DNA of 64,000 bases from Prevotella fusca JCM 17724 (GCF_001262015.1 NZ_CP012075.1:186001-250000), one strand, 5' to 3'. Shown: positions 26,184 to 35,801, counted from the first letter of the stretch. The notes: generated from the letters alone by a model not told the origin. Program-made: numbers and translations.

Positions 26184-26577
26184 GAAGGGTTGTTGGTAGT
26201 ATAAATGTCAATGCGTATTTTATATTCTCACAAGGTTTCATTCTATGGTAACAGAGGAATATAGTTCTGCCTTTTGGGATTGCTTACAAATCTTGATAGG
26301 ATTATAGTGTAAGAAATCTATTACTTATAGAACTACATTCATTTGTTACTCTGGCTATGATAGCACATTATACTATTGTTTCCTTGTAGTATCCATATCT
26401 TTATGTTATTCTGTCTTTGATAGAATTTTATATTATTCCGTCATTATTGTTTCCCTGTTATTATGTTATTTTATCTGAAGATTTTTCTTAAAGGTTATTG
26501 TCTAAAGGTATAAAAGTCTTACTTTTGCATTCAGTAACTGTTTTATGTTGCATACATTTATCTAAAAAATACTTAGG
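26184..26577. other. AT-rich intergenic region with flavin reductase promoter
   Basis: The stretch is low in complexity (repeated TTATGTTATT and TATTGTTTCCCTTG-like motifs at ~26370-26475) without a readable gene. A good promoter, TTG (26498-26500), 19-base spacer, TACTTTTG (26520-26527), lies 50 bases before the next start. Confidence 0.6.
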
Positions 26578-27108
26578 ATGAAAGAAATTGATTATAAAGA
26601 TTTGAGGTTCAACCCGTTCAACCTTTTAGGCAAGGAATGGATGCTGCTCTCTGCGGGTAATGAGCAGGATGGGTGTAACACGATGACCATTAGCTGGGGA
26701 CATCTTGGCTGTCTTTGGGGACATAATGATCCGACAGCGGTTGTCTATATACGTCCCAGTCGCTTTACAAAGACCTTTGTAGACAAGGAAGAGTATTTTA
26801 CGCTTTGTGTAATGGATTCGTCTTTCAAGAAGCAAATGGCTTATCTCGGTTCTGTTTCAGGTCGTGATGAGGACAAGATAGGGAAGAGTGGACTTACAAA
26901 AGTATTTGCTGACAACAGCGTCTATTTCAAGGAAGCCAAGTTGGTGCTTGTCTGCAAGAAAGAGTATGCAGCCGAACTGCAGGCAAGCGGTTTCATAGAT
27001 AAGGATGTTCTCAAGCAGGCTTATCCAGCTAATGACTTTCATACAATGTATGTCGGCAAGATTGAGAAGGTTCTGGTGCGTGATGATGAGTATCTTAACA
27101 GATTGTGA
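26578..27108 (+). CDS. Flavin reductase-like FMN-binding protein
   Basis: A 176-residue protein of the flavin reductase / split-barrel FMN-binding fold: FNPFNLLGKEWMLLSAGNEQDGCNTMTISWGHLGCLW at the N-terminus, then VVYIRPSRFTKTFVDKEEYFTLCVM, the typical flavin-binding region. It probably binds FMN and acts in reductive metabolism or as a small oxidoreductase; the substrate cannot be told. It has its own promoter, and the next gene starts 51 bases downstream. Confidence 0.85.
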   Translation: MKEIDYKDLRFNPFNLLGKEWMLLSAGNEQDGCNTMTISWGHLGCLWGHNDPTAVVYIRPSRFTKTFVDKEEYFTLCVMDSSFKKQMAYLGSVSGRDEDKIGKSGLTKVFADNSVYFKEAKLVLVCKKEYAAELQASGFIDKDVLKQAYPANDFHTMYVGKIEKVLVRDDEYLNRL

Positions 27109-27159
27109 TTGTTTAATTTGTGTTTGGCAGTATTCTACCTAAATAGAATAAGCCATAAT

Positions 27160-27606
27160 ATGGTTATGAAAATAGGAGGATGTTTTGTTATCCTGTTCTT
27201 CCTTTCTTCGTGTAAGCCTTATGGGGACTATAAAGAACAGGGATGCTGGATGCAGTTGAAAGAGAATGAACGAATAGGTTTTTATTGGCGATATAATGAT
27301 AGGATTTATGCAGCCTTAGGTGACTCGGCTATCCTTGTCAAGTATGTTAAGCCAATGGAGAGTATTGATATTAACAGTTTCTATGTGAATAAAGAAACTA
27401 TTGATGGTATGGGGAACTACGCTAAGGATAAGAATAATGTTTACTATCCTTTGCGTATAATATGTGCTGATGCTGATACATACGGTTATGAGTATGCTAC
27501 AGAGTCTATTGTAAAAGGAGCCTTTCCTTCTTCTTTCAGATATGTAGGGGAGGGGAAAGGGACGGATGGGTATACAATGTATAAATATGGTAGACCCGTT
27601 GATTAA
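27160..27606 (+). CDS. DKNYY-type lipoprotein
   Basis: A ~149-residue lipoprotein. The signal (KIGGCFVILFFLSSC) ends in a lipobox LSSC. The segment YAKDKNNVYYPLRII is the hallmark of the DKNYY family, repeats that read DKN-x-YY. Function is unknown. The frame begins at a TTG at 27109, but the signal peptide starts naturally at ATG 27160 or 27166. It runs convergent to the histidine phosphatase gene, with a large inverted repeat between them. Confidence 0.65.
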   Translation: MVMKIGGCFVILFFLSSCKPYGDYKEQGCWMQLKENERIGFYWRYNDRIYAALGDSAILVKYVKPMESIDINSFYVNKETIDGMGNYAKDKNNVYYPLRIICADADTYGYEYATESIVKGAFPSSFRYVGEGKGTDGYTMYKYGRPVD

Positions 27607-27610
27607 AAAA

Positions 27611-27719
27611 AGTAAACGAGTAGACAAGTAAACGAGGTGCTTGTAATAAAAGATTATGTGTCATGATAAGAACATATTTTTTTATGCAAGCACCTCGTTT
27701 ACTTGTCTACTCGTTTACT
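27611..27719. terminator. 33-bp perfect inverted repeat between convergent genes
   Basis: Arms 27611-27643 and 27687-27719 are perfectly complementary over 33 bases with a 43-base loop. The arms consist of the 3'-end octamers (ACGAGTAG, ACAAGTAA, ACGAGGTG), so each convergent gene has the octamers after its stop in its own orientation. Probably a two-way terminator or mRNA end stabiliser. Confidence 0.75.
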
Positions 27720-27726
27720 CGTCAAC

Positions 27727-29016
27727 TTATTTAATATCGTCGTATGCACGGATAGCCTGAAGGAAACGTGCATTGATGTCATCGAAGGTGTATAGTCCAT
27801 CAGCATTCTGGCTGAGACCTTTCAGTTTCAGAGAGAAAACCTGTGGAGCATGCTGGAGGTCGAGTAGGGACATCTGTTTAAGCTGGTCAGTGCTCTGATA
27901 TACAAGGTTTATGGCTATATAAGCCTTTCCTGCAGCGTCAACCCACTTCTCAAACACAAGTTTAGAGCCGATAGGGGTCTTTTTCTCGATAGAGTTAGGT
28001 AGTGAATACTCTTCAACACCAAGTGCTGCATCTACGCTTGCAATGTTTGAATCGTGTCCACAGAGGAATGTAAACTTGCGGTCTTTGGCATTCAGCTCGT
28101 CGTACATATACTGCAGAAGTGGGTGAGCCACGTTTACAGCCACGATCGGAGCTGTGAAAAGTACATCACCATATACGTCCTTTACCTTTGCAATCTTCGT
28201 CCATTCGTCAAGTGTGAGTTTATGTCCGAAGCCTGCTTTTATGGCGTCAGGCTCTTCATAATACTGAAGAATAAACGCATCAGAGGCCGAGTTAGCATTC
28301 TTCAAAGACCCCTTCATGCCTGGTTCCTGGTTGAGTTCGAGCGTAATCCGGGTGTCATTATTAACGAAATCCTTTACTTCACCTTTCTTGTAGTATTCGC
28401 TCTGCTTCAAATCCAAAACCTTGGCAATGATGTCGTAGCTGTCGTTCAAACCCTTGTTTATTCCAACGAGTCCTTCCTTGCCACCCATGGCATTGATCTG
28501 CTTCATAGCCTCGGTACGGAAAGCCTCAGTGCTCTTGGTGAGACGTGGGAAGAATACAGGGTCCATCTTTGATGGTACGTAGCGGTGGTTTACACGCAGA
28601 TTGGCTACAGGCATAAAGCCACCAGAGAAGTATTGTGCTGTGGCAATACAACGCTGCATGGAATTGGCATAGAGGCTCACCTCGTCAATTGTCGGTACAT
28701 GATTATCCTTGAACAATCCTGCATCGATGGTCCATTTACGGAAGAACTGTCCCATCTCTGTCTCAAGGACACCACCTCTGAGTGTTAGTTCGCTGGCAGC
28801 TGATGACCAGTCAGTCCACTCGTGAGGAGTCATCTTGCTCAATGTAGAACCATTGGTAGACAGCGGTGAGCGTATGTTATGACGAGAGAGGATGACGACT
28901 TCTTTCAACTTATATTTTCCTTTGAAAGCATCAGAACGTTGAAGCTGCGCCTGTGCCAATGATGGGCAAACGATAGTCAGCACCAGAAGGATGAAGAGTG
29001 AATTAAGTTTTCTCAT
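27727..29016 (-). CDS. Histidine acid phosphatase / phytase-like
   Basis: A 429-residue exported enzyme of the histidine phosphatase superfamily, branch 2. Signal peptide 1-24 (AQA). The catalytic motif is RHNIRSP at 45-51 (usual RHGxRxP), with the phosphohistidine His46, and the distal proton-donor motif is GHDSN (~residue 318). Such enzymes release phosphate from organic esters, including inositol phosphates. It lies next to a phosphate-selective porin and a class A acid phosphatase, all on the minus strand, which supports a role in phosphate scavenging. Confidence 0.85.
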   Translation of the reverse strand: MRKLNSLFILLVLTIVCPSLAQAQLQRSDAFKGKYKLKEVVILSRHNIRSPLSTNGSTLSKMTPHEWTDWSSAASELTLRGGVLETEMGQFFRKWTIDAGLFKDNHVPTIDEVSLYANSMQRCIATAQYFSGGFMPVANLRVNHRYVPSKMDPVFFPRLTKSTEAFRTEAMKQINAMGGKEGLVGINKGLNDSYDIIAKVLDLKQSEYYKKGEVKDFVNNDTRITLELNQEPGMKGSLKNANSASDAFILQYYEEPDAIKAGFGHKLTLDEWTKIAKVKDVYGDVLFTAPIVAVNVAHPLLQYMYDELNAKDRKFTFLCGHDSNIASVDAALGVEEYSLPNSIEKKTPIGSKLVFEKWVDAAGKAYIAINLVYQSTDQLKQMSLLDLQHAPQVFSLKLKGLSQNADGLYTFDDINARFLQAIRAYDDIK

Positions 29017-29188
29017 TGTAGCTGTGTTTTAGGTTTATGTTTGATTTTAGTTCAAAATTCACAATTATGATTGCCAGTGTTTGCTATAAAGGAGGGAGAC
29101 GATCTGTCAGTAGTTAGTTGCTGATATGAATTCCGCAGTTAGCAACGATAGTAATCATAATTATGAATTTTGAGATATGAGTTTATTG

Positions 29189-29522
29189 GTGTCCGATAAA
29201 ACTTCCCCATACAATATGGCTATCAGTGTCTTACTATATATTCTATAGTGAGAATAATAAACTTCTCTTCCCATCTTCAGCCGATGTGTTGTTGTCCAGC
29301 ACAAGTGGTGTTGTTGGTAAACACCAATGGTGTCGAGTGCTGAACATCTTGCTGTATGTTGTCGGTGTAGAAGCAACTTGTTGTCAGAAAAGAGTTAGTA
29401 TTGCCATAAGCAAATACGCCTTATTTTATTAAAAGGCTTACTTTCCCAAATCCAATGCGATATTGTCTGTTTAATATAGATTCCGCATTGGAGCGTATGC
29501 TATTCAAGTTTTATCGGACAGC
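29189..29522. mobile_element. 334-bp MITE-like element
   Basis: Ends form a terminal inverted repeat: TGTCCGATAAAACTT at 29191-29205 and AAGTTTTATCGGACA at 29506-29520. The inside has no transposase. A related sequence is at 61305-61550. The element is in the gap 29017-29873, which also carries AATTCATAATTATGA-like motifs and the porin-tail duplication. The right end is repeated at 29800-29816 because it lies inside the 294-bp duplication. Confidence 0.7.
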
Positions 29523-30059
29523 ATTGTTATGAATTATGAATTCACAAGAGTAATCATAATTATTAATTATGAAAGTTCTTTAGAATTTAATCTGCAGACG
29601 TGTCTCAAGGATAGAGAATGTGTTGTCGTTGAATGCAGAATTCTCTGTTGCACGTGTGATAGAGCCACGTACACGCCAGATCATGTACTTGTTCAGATAG
29701 TAGTTGAAGGTCAATGACCAGTCGCTGACCTTACCACCATAAATATTGGCATCCTTGTCAGTTAATAATATAGATTCCGCATTGGAGCGTATGCTATTCA
29801 AGTTTTATCGGACAGCAATGTTATGAATTATGAATTCACAAGAGTAATCATAATTATTAATTATGAAAGTTCTTTAGAATTTAATCTGCAGACGTGTCTC
29901 AAGGATAGAGAATGTGTTGTCGTTGAATGCAGAATTCTCTGTTGCACGTGTGATAGAGCCACGTACACGCCAGATCATGTACTTGTTCAGATAGTAGTTG
30001 AAGGTCAATGACCAGTCGCTGACCTTACCACCATAAATATTGGCATCCTTGTCAGTTAA
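29472..30059. repeat. 294-bp direct tandem duplication
   Basis: Two copies, 29472-29765 and 29766-30059, are nearly identical (for example CATTG versus CAATG at 29523/29817). Each contains the right end of the 334-bp element, the porin gene 3' flank and its last ~61 codons. The copy at 29766-30059 is joined to the intact gene. Confidence 0.9.
29580..29765 (-). pseudogene. Duplicated C-terminal fragment of the porin gene
   Basis: It encodes the same ~61 C-terminal residues as the intact porin (LTDKDANIYGGKVSDW ... ILETRLQIKF) without a start or N-terminal part. It is a by-product of the 294-bp duplication and not expected to make protein. Confidence 0.85.
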
Positions 30060-31031
30060 TGTTGAATAGTTGTAAGATGCAACAACCTCCATTGAGCCTG
30101 GGTCTGGGGTAGCAATACCAGCATTGGCCTTGGTGTATGTATAACCCTGACCGTTGAGCAGATAGCGTACGTTACCGTATGCACCCCATGCGCTATAGTT
30201 TGGCAAGGCGTTTTCACGCTTGATGCCAACATAGAAGTACTGTGCCTCAAGACCGAAGTTTCCACAAGCGTAGTTCATTTCTGGAGAGAACTTCCACAGT
30301 GCGGTAGCGTCAGTGATGGTTGCCTCCTGTGCCGATACGCTTGCAATACGTGTTGGGAATGGAGCCTTCAATGTGTATGACTTGTGGCTGATAGCAGCAT
30401 TCTTGTTGTAACGTGGTGACTCGTAAGCACCGCTGATGCCAACGTGGAAAATGTTTCCGCGTTCTGTCATAGGACGCCATACCAGTCGTGTCATTGCACC
30501 CCATGCCTCATTGCCGAGCTTGTCAGAAGTCATCTTCATGGCATCATTCTCTGCAAAAACAGATGCTGTGGCGTGGAATTTCTCGCCAGCGTGAACGTAC
30601 ATGGCACCAAGCAGACGGCTGTTGAAGAAAGCCTGACTTGCCAGAGGCTCTTCCATTGAAATCTTGAAACTTGATGATGTACCACTCTGCAGACCATACT
30701 GATGGACGAAGTAACCCATACGGACCAGGTTCTCCTTATCGAAGTTATAGTCGATGTTGATGTCCTTCAGAGAAAGATTCTGGCGAGCATAGCCAACATC
30801 AATCTTTGCTTTCCACTTTCCGTATGTTGCGCCTAAGCCGACACGGAAGTCTGGAATGGCAACACCATCATTGAGTTTGTCATTGAGTGCATCGTCTGTT
30901 GAGTGCATCACACCTGCATCCATAAGGATACGACCAGATGGTTTAACAATCAACTTCGTCTCATCTTCCTGAGCGAAGGCACCTACGCAAACCATCAATC
31001 CGCAGGTTGCAATAAGGATAATTCTTTTCAT
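29874..31031 (-). CDS. Phosphate-selective porin (OprO/OprP family)
   Basis: A 385-residue outer membrane beta-barrel with signal peptide 1-20 (GAFA-QED). The protein begins with IVKPSGRILMDAGV and has alternating aromatic strands (WKAKIDVGYARQNLSLKDINIDYNF, MGYFVHQYG) and a C-terminal strand ending in Phe (LETRLQIKF), the usual barrel signature. It fits the OprO/P family, which passes phosphate or polyphosphate. It lies between two phosphatase genes. The last 61 codons are duplicated downstream. Confidence 0.8.
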   Translation of the reverse strand: MKRIILIATCGLMVCVGAFAQEDETKLIVKPSGRILMDAGVMHSTDDALNDKLNDGVAIPDFRVGLGATYGKWKAKIDVGYARQNLSLKDINIDYNFDKENLVRMGYFVHQYGLQSGTSSSFKISMEEPLASQAFFNSRLLGAMYVHAGEKFHATASVFAENDAMKMTSDKLGNEAWGAMTRLVWRPMTERGNIFHVGISGAYESPRYNKNAAISHKSYTLKAPFPTRIASVSAQEATITDATALWKFSPEMNYACGNFGLEAQYFYVGIKRENALPNYSAWGAYGNVRYLLNGQGYTYTKANAGIATPDPGSMEVVASYNYSTLTDKDANIYGGKVSDWSLTFNYYLNKYMIWRVRGSITRATENSAFNDNTFSILETRLQIKF

Positions 31032-31195
31032 AGACGTATGTATATTATCTATATTAATATTAGGTTTTTTCTTTTTTGAGTTATGAAGTTAAGAGAGTTG
31101 TAAAGAGTTAAGCAACTACTTCAGATGTGAATACAGACCATTTGGAAACAAAGCTGCTGTTTTAGCTTTCCTTGCCCGTGCTTAACTCCTTGAGA

Positions 31196-31987
31196 TTAGT
31201 TTGATGCCTTGAAAGTACTCTTGGCAACCTTGCCCTCCTTCTGCAGCTTAGCAAATTCTTTCTTTGCTTTTGCCAACTGCTCCTGGAATGCTGGGTCAGC
31301 ATGGAGGCGTGCTACAACTGCTGCACTTACGATGCGTGCTGCATCCACATCACTCTGCCAGTGATAACCGCAGATGACACGGCTCTGTCCCATCTGGTAA
31401 CCACGTTCAAGGATTTCATTCTGACGGTCAATGTTGATTTCAGCGAGTACGAGAGCTGTAGCCCAACCGATTGCTGTATGACCGGACGGGAAAGAACCGT
31501 TGGTTGACAGTTCCTGCTGCTGCTCTGGGTTACAGGTCATTTCCTTATAGAAAGCAAATGGACGAACACGCATATAGTGATTCTTTGCACTACGTGTTGC
31601 CAGGTCACCTGCATCCTCACGCATGTTCAGCACGAGCTTATAGATTTCTGGAGTTGTCTCTTTGCTGATTTTTATACCGAATGCCTCTGAGAAAGCGTTA
31701 GGAACACCGTCACCACCTACACGTGCGTCTGATGCTGCCTGGTCGCCACGAGGAGTGTTGCGTTGCATCTTACCCCACTGGTACTGTGCTTCATCATATA
31801 AGAATTGTATGCTGCCAGGCTGTGGAGGAGCTGGAAGAAGGTCGAGTGAACTTGCCTGCTGGCCGTCCTGAAGGAAGAAGAGGTCAGGTTTCGTACGGAC
31901 ATCTTTGATTTTCGTTGCAGCTGTCTGTGCGAAAGTGGTTACTGAAAACATTGCCAGCAAACCGACTAATAAGGTTTTCTTTGTCAT
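31196..31987 (-). CDS. Class A non-specific acid phosphatase (PAP2 family)
   Basis: A 263-residue periplasmic enzyme, PhoN/PhoC-like, with signal peptide 1-20 (TFAQ). The PAP2 signature is complete: KNHYMRVRP (K-x6-RP), GSFPSGHTA (PSGH), and [12 protein letters not shown] (SR-x5-H-x3-D). It hydrolyses phosphomonoesters broadly. It is 164 bp upstream of the porin gene in the same direction, so released phosphate and its uptake are probably linked. Confidence 0.9.
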   Translation of the reverse strand: MTKKTLLVGLLAMFSVTTFAQTAATKIKDVRTKPDLFFLQDGQQASSLDLLPAPPQPGSIQFLYDEAQYQWGKMQRNTPRGDQAASDARVGGDGVPNAFSEAFGIKISKETTPEIYKLVLNMREDAGDLATRSAKNHYMRVRPFAFYKEMTCNPEQQQELSTNGSFPSGHTAIGWATALVLAEINIDRQNEILERGYQMGQSRVICGYHWQSDVDAARIVSAAVVARLHADPAFQEQLAKAKKEFAKLQKEGKVAKSTFKASN

Positions 31988-32050
31988 TGGTTGATTTTTT
32001 TAAGTTATATAAAGCTGTTTAATTCTAAGCAAGATAGTTATTTGTTGTTG

Positions 32051-32058
32051 CAAAGGTA
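32051..32058 (-). promoter_or_regulatory. -7 box of the acid phosphatase gene
   Basis: TACCTTTG on the minus strand, 63 bases before the ATG at 31987. No clear -33 element was found. No PHO-type operator was recognised. Confidence 0.6.
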
Positions 32059-32152
32059 GGAAAATGTTGGCTATAAAATAGTTGCATCCTGTTATTTACA
32101 CGAAATAATAGGATGCAACTATTGTTAACTTGCTGATTTTCAAAGATTAGCT

Positions 32153-35100
32153 TTATTCTGATAATTTTAAGATATAATGCACTATACTTGCCGGATTTTG
32201 CCTGCAATATTCTGTGAGAGCAGTGTTGTTGTCGCCGATTTTGCTATGATAGAGCCGACTGACAACAGGGTTAAGGTTTCCGTAGATACCTAACATGCCC
32301 GGTAGGAGTGTGCGCTTTACACGGGGCATTGCCAATAGCAATATAAGCACACGTACCTGCTGGCTGCTGGCTGCCGTGAAATGAAATATTCCCTCACACA
32401 CCTCTTTGTCAGTAGCAACAAACTTCTTGAAAAAGAGGTCTGAAGTTTCAGATATGCGGTCTGTAATATTTCGGGTGGCTGATTCAATGTCGGCGAAGAG
32501 CTTTGAGTTGAACTTCTTCATTCGTCGCTCCTCGTTCTCCTGTATGACACTATCGTGCACGGATGTATATTCCTGCATGAGCTGCTGCAGTGTTTTCAAT
32601 TGTTGAATCTGCGTCATCCGGTCATCGATTGTCTGCAACAGACGGAGAAGGACTATGCGGTCACGGTTGTAGACATCTTTTTCTATTGACTGCAATTCAT
32701 CCAGCAAGGCTTTTGTCATCAACTCATACCCTTCCTGCTGTTGCAGATAATTGATGCTGTCGGATATGTAGTTACGGATGGTCTTCAATCCTTCTGGTGT
32801 AAAGATATTCTCGTATTGTGTTTTGACAGCGATAAAGTCAGTATATACTTCTGCCATCGGGCGCAGCTTGCATTCATTAATAATATATTGGATGCGCTCT
32901 TTCATTCCGTCATTCAACCCCTTCAGCACAAGTGTATCCTGGGTTGAACGATGAAACTTCTCAAGTCGTTCCTTCAACTCCTGTATATGGTTGATCCATA
33001 CCTCATTCCTTCGGCATTGTTCTATGATGACTTCAATCTTGTCAGTATTGCGTGCTTCTTCTGATTCATGTATCAGTATGTCACGTTCGTAGACCTCGAA
33101 CTGCTGAATACGCCCTATCTGTTCGTTCAGGTATTTTACCATTTGGAGGGCTGTGTCTCTGTTCAGTTGGGCGATACGGGTTGATAGTGTCTTAAACTGT
33201 TCGTTGTTGGCATGCAGGCTTTGTGAGCTGATGTTAATACTGTCAATCTCATCGCCGATGCTGTCTATGGCATTGCGTTCGGCTTTAGTCAGCCTGTTCT
33301 TTAAGGTATCCAAGGCTGCCAGACGACGGTGAAGGTCGTCTTTGCTCATCTGAAGCTGGCGGTATGTCAATGTCCGATGACGGCGATAACTGATGAAAAT
33401 GATACAGATGATGAAGATGACTGTGAATATGACGATACCGATAAGCTGCAGGCTGGGTACCTTGTCATCAAAGGTAACCCACTTGGTTGCATCTTCCTTC
33501 CCGGGTTCCAACTGCAGAATGCCGAGGTCGGAACCGATATGCAAGGTGTTGTTGTGTACAAATCCTGCCTGTGCATTGAAGTGAATGTCTGCAAAGAGAC
33601 TGCCGCAATCAATCAGACGACCGTTTTTTATCTTGTACTTGTGTATGCCAGCTTCCGGTATAGTGTAGACAACGCTGTCATTGATGCAGAACATCCTGCT
33701 GCATCCATCGGCTCTGACAGAGTCTGAACCTTGAATCTGCAGGTGGTGGTTGGTGAGCAGGAGCAGGTGAGGATGTTGCTGACCGTAAGTAAGCAGGCTG
33801 CTGATAAACACCTTGTTCTGTGTTCCTGCAACACTCTGTATCTGTTTGTCATTCTCTACGAACACACCATGATTGAGCGTGGCTATATATATGTCTTCGC
33901 TGTTCTGTGTCTGATGGAAAGCCGTTGCATATTTGTTGTTCATCGCACTCACGGTGTCGGTCTTGTTGTTTTTCAAGTCGATAGACAGCAAATAGTCCTG
34001 TACACCAAGCAGTATTCTGCCCTGTGGGGCTTGAAGTGCCATTGACGTGATGCGTGTCTTGGGCTGTGCGAGTACATCCGGGCGCGCGAAGAGCTGATTG
34101 GTGAGGTAGTGGTTGCCGACGGTCAGTCTGCAAAGCTGGTTGTTGGTGTTGTAGTAATAAATGTCATCCCCTTTGGCATACATCTCTTTTGGGAGCTCGT
34201 CATTTTCAAAGTCGTATATCTTGGTTGCTGTTTGCTCTCCGGCTTTTTGGCGAAACAGTTCATGTCGGTTGTTTACATAGAAGAAGTCGTTGCCTGCCGA
34301 ACATGCAGCAATGACTGGCGGATTGGCATTGAAGAAGCCGAGATGGTGGGGGATACGCCATACTGCATTCTTTGTGAGGAGAATGGAAAATCCATTTCCA
34401 TCATCGGGAATGGATATCTTGTGCGGATTATCTGGAATGTTGTTTCTTAAAGGAATACTGACAAAACGCTCTAAGTTATCAGACAGCAGGATGCTTGATG
34501 CGGTTATGAAATAGTGTGTGGCACCTGCTTTGTAGAATGATAGTACGGGTTGGGGTAGTGGAAATGTCTTGGCATTGTTTCCGTCAAGCTGTTCTATTGT
34601 AAGCTGTTTGTCAGAAAGGATATGTAGTTTACCATCATAGATGGCAACGTTGCGTATGTTCTCACCTTTGTGACGGAGTGCTGTCTTTTGTGAAACTAAG
34701 TTTATACTTGCCAGTCCAGCCTGTGTTGCTGCAAATAGCCACTGATCTCCCGCATGACAAAGCTGGTTCACCAGAAAAGGTTTTCCCTCCTGGTCAGTGC
34801 AGCTGCCATTAGTAGGATAAACTGCTTTGAGTCCTTGCTGCCGGTAATCGAGCGGCATGGAGAAGAGACCCTGGGAAGTGGCAACAAGCAGACTGCTGTC
34901 TATGATGTCAATGTCATAGGGGGAATATCGGTTGCCTTTGCATGGTATGTTAAATGTCGCCTCATGGATGAGCGTGTCACCAACCATATTCCATAGTTGT
35001 AGTCCTTCATTACGTGCAGCAATCCATATCCTGTTTGTGCGGAGCGGGTCGCGTTCAATGTCATAGATGCGGTCCAACCCGGTATAAAAGCGTTTTCGGT

Positions 35101-35323
35101 TTTGTCCCTTGACATGCCATACAACACCCGTCTCACCCCCGATCCAATATCCATTCTTGTCAGTGGATAGGGCAGACAGCCGTTCATCGTAGTGGAATTC
35201 CCTCTCCGATAGCGACCTGGAAGCTGTTGTTTCCTTGCAGCTCGTGACGACAAGTAGTAATAACGTGCAGAACCAACCCACAAGAAGAAGGCTCTTGTTC
35301 CTTTTATTGTCTTTTATAGCCAT
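32153..35323 (-). CDS. Beta-propeller membrane protein with cytoplasmic coiled coil
   Basis: A 1056-residue membrane protein resembling the sensor part of Bacteroidota hybrid two-component systems but without kinase motifs. N-terminal hydrophobic segment ending VVTSC (lipobox-like), then ~600 residues of propeller-type repeats (LSALSTDKNGYWIGGETGVVWHV; NRIWIAARNEGLQLWN; SLLVATSQGLFSMPL), a transmembrane helix (LIGIVIFTVIFIICIIFISY), and a long helical coiled coil (~670-960). The last ~90 residues (VRVLILLLAMPRVKRTLLPGMLGIYG...) are compact and may be a helix-turn-helix. No HisKA, HATPase or receiver domain is seen. ATG 35323 is chosen, since the longer frame starts at a TTG inside the -7 box. 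Role unknown; signal transfer across the membrane is the best guess. Confidence 0.7.
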   Translation of the reverse strand: MAIKDNKRNKSLLLVGWFCTLLLLVVTSCKETTASRSLSEREFHYDERLSALSTDKNGYWIGGETGVVWHVKGQNRKRFYTGLDRIYDIERDPLRTNRIWIAARNEGLQLWNMVGDTLIHEATFNIPCKGNRYSPYDIDIIDSSLLVATSQGLFSMPLDYRQQGLKAVYPTNGSCTDQEGKPFLVNQLCHAGDQWLFAATQAGLASINLVSQKTALRHKGENIRNVAIYDGKLHILSDKQLTIEQLDGNNAKTFPLPQPVLSFYKAGATHYFITASSILLSDNLERFVSIPLRNNIPDNPHKISIPDDGNGFSILLTKNAVWRIPHHLGFFNANPPVIAACSAGNDFFYVNNRHELFRQKAGEQTATKIYDFENDELPKEMYAKGDDIYYYNTNNQLCRLTVGNHYLTNQLFARPDVLAQPKTRITSMALQAPQGRILLGVQDYLLSIDLKNNKTDTVSAMNNKYATAFHQTQNSEDIYIATLNHGVFVENDKQIQSVAGTQNKVFISSLLTYGQQHPHLLLLTNHHLQIQGSDSVRADGCSRMFCINDSVVYTIPEAGIHKYKIKNGRLIDCGSLFADIHFNAQAGFVHNNTLHIGSDLGILQLEPGKEDATKWVTFDDKVPSLQLIGIVIFTVIFIICIIFISYRRHRTLTYRQLQMSKDDLHRRLAALDTLKNRLTKAERNAIDSIGDEIDSINISSQSLHANNEQFKTLSTRIAQLNRDTALQMVKYLNEQIGRIQQFEVYERDILIHESEEARNTDKIEVIIEQCRRNEVWINHIQELKERLEKFHRSTQDTLVLKGLNDGMKERIQYIINECKLRPMAEVYTDFIAVKTQYENIFTPEGLKTIRNYISDSINYLQQQEGYELMTKALLDELQSIEKDVYNRDRIVLLRLLQTIDDRMTQIQQLKTLQQLMQEYTSVHDSVIQENEERRMKKFNSKLFADIESATRNITDRISETSDLFFKKFVATDKEVCEGIFHFTAASSQQVRVLILLLAMPRVKRTLLPGMLGIYGNLNPVVSRLYHSKIGDNNTALTEYCRQNPASIVHYILKLSE

Positions 35324-35341
35324 TAGTTTCTTCTTTGTTTG

Positions 35342-35349
35342 CAAAGATA
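35342..35349 (-). promoter_or_regulatory. -7 box of the propeller gene
   Basis: TATCTTTG on the minus strand, 18 bases before ATG 35323. It decides against the upstream TTG at 35344. Confidence 0.65.
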
Positions 35350-35433
35350 ATGATTTCTTTGTTTATAAACTGCAAATCATGGTTGATACTTTTCCTTGTA
35401 ATCCGTTTTTTCGTCTTGCCAGTAATAGTTCTG

Positions 35434-35687
35434 GGTCTTCAGGAATTTGGAGTGATAGTGTTTAATATCTGATTATCAATAACATTTATAATTTATATAC
35501 TTTTATATCCCCTTTGTTTACTGATATTAAAGAATACAAAGTACTAATTTAAAGGTTACGAAAGTTGTTGTTGTATCACATGGGTTATACACGCTACAAA
35601 ACGCTTATAATGAACTATTTACAAATTTTCTTTACTAACAAGTGGCATAAAGGACATCATCGCATCACTCCAAATTCCGGAAGAGCC
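35434..35687. mobile_element. 254-bp MITE-like element
   Basis: Inverted ends share TCTTC, one mismatch, then GGAATTTGGAGTGAT (left 35436-35456, complement on the right ending GGAAGAGCC at 35687). No coding sequence inside; the interior is AT-rich. Ends starting GGnTCTTC resemble ISL3-type inverted repeats as I remember them, which would need checking. Confidence 0.65.
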
Positions 35688-35801
35688 ATAGTTCTGGTAG
35701 GGTAGGAGCTGCGCTTTTCACGATAATCGCTTGTCTTTCATCGCTCGGTTTGGTATCCATGTGTTTGCACGTAAGCCTGTAGCGTGGCTGTTTATAGGGG
35801 G

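Noticed and set aside
29529..29717. Two identical 62-codon plus-strand frames (also 29823-30011)
   Set aside because: They are antisense to the porin gene tail and identical only because of the 294-bp duplication.
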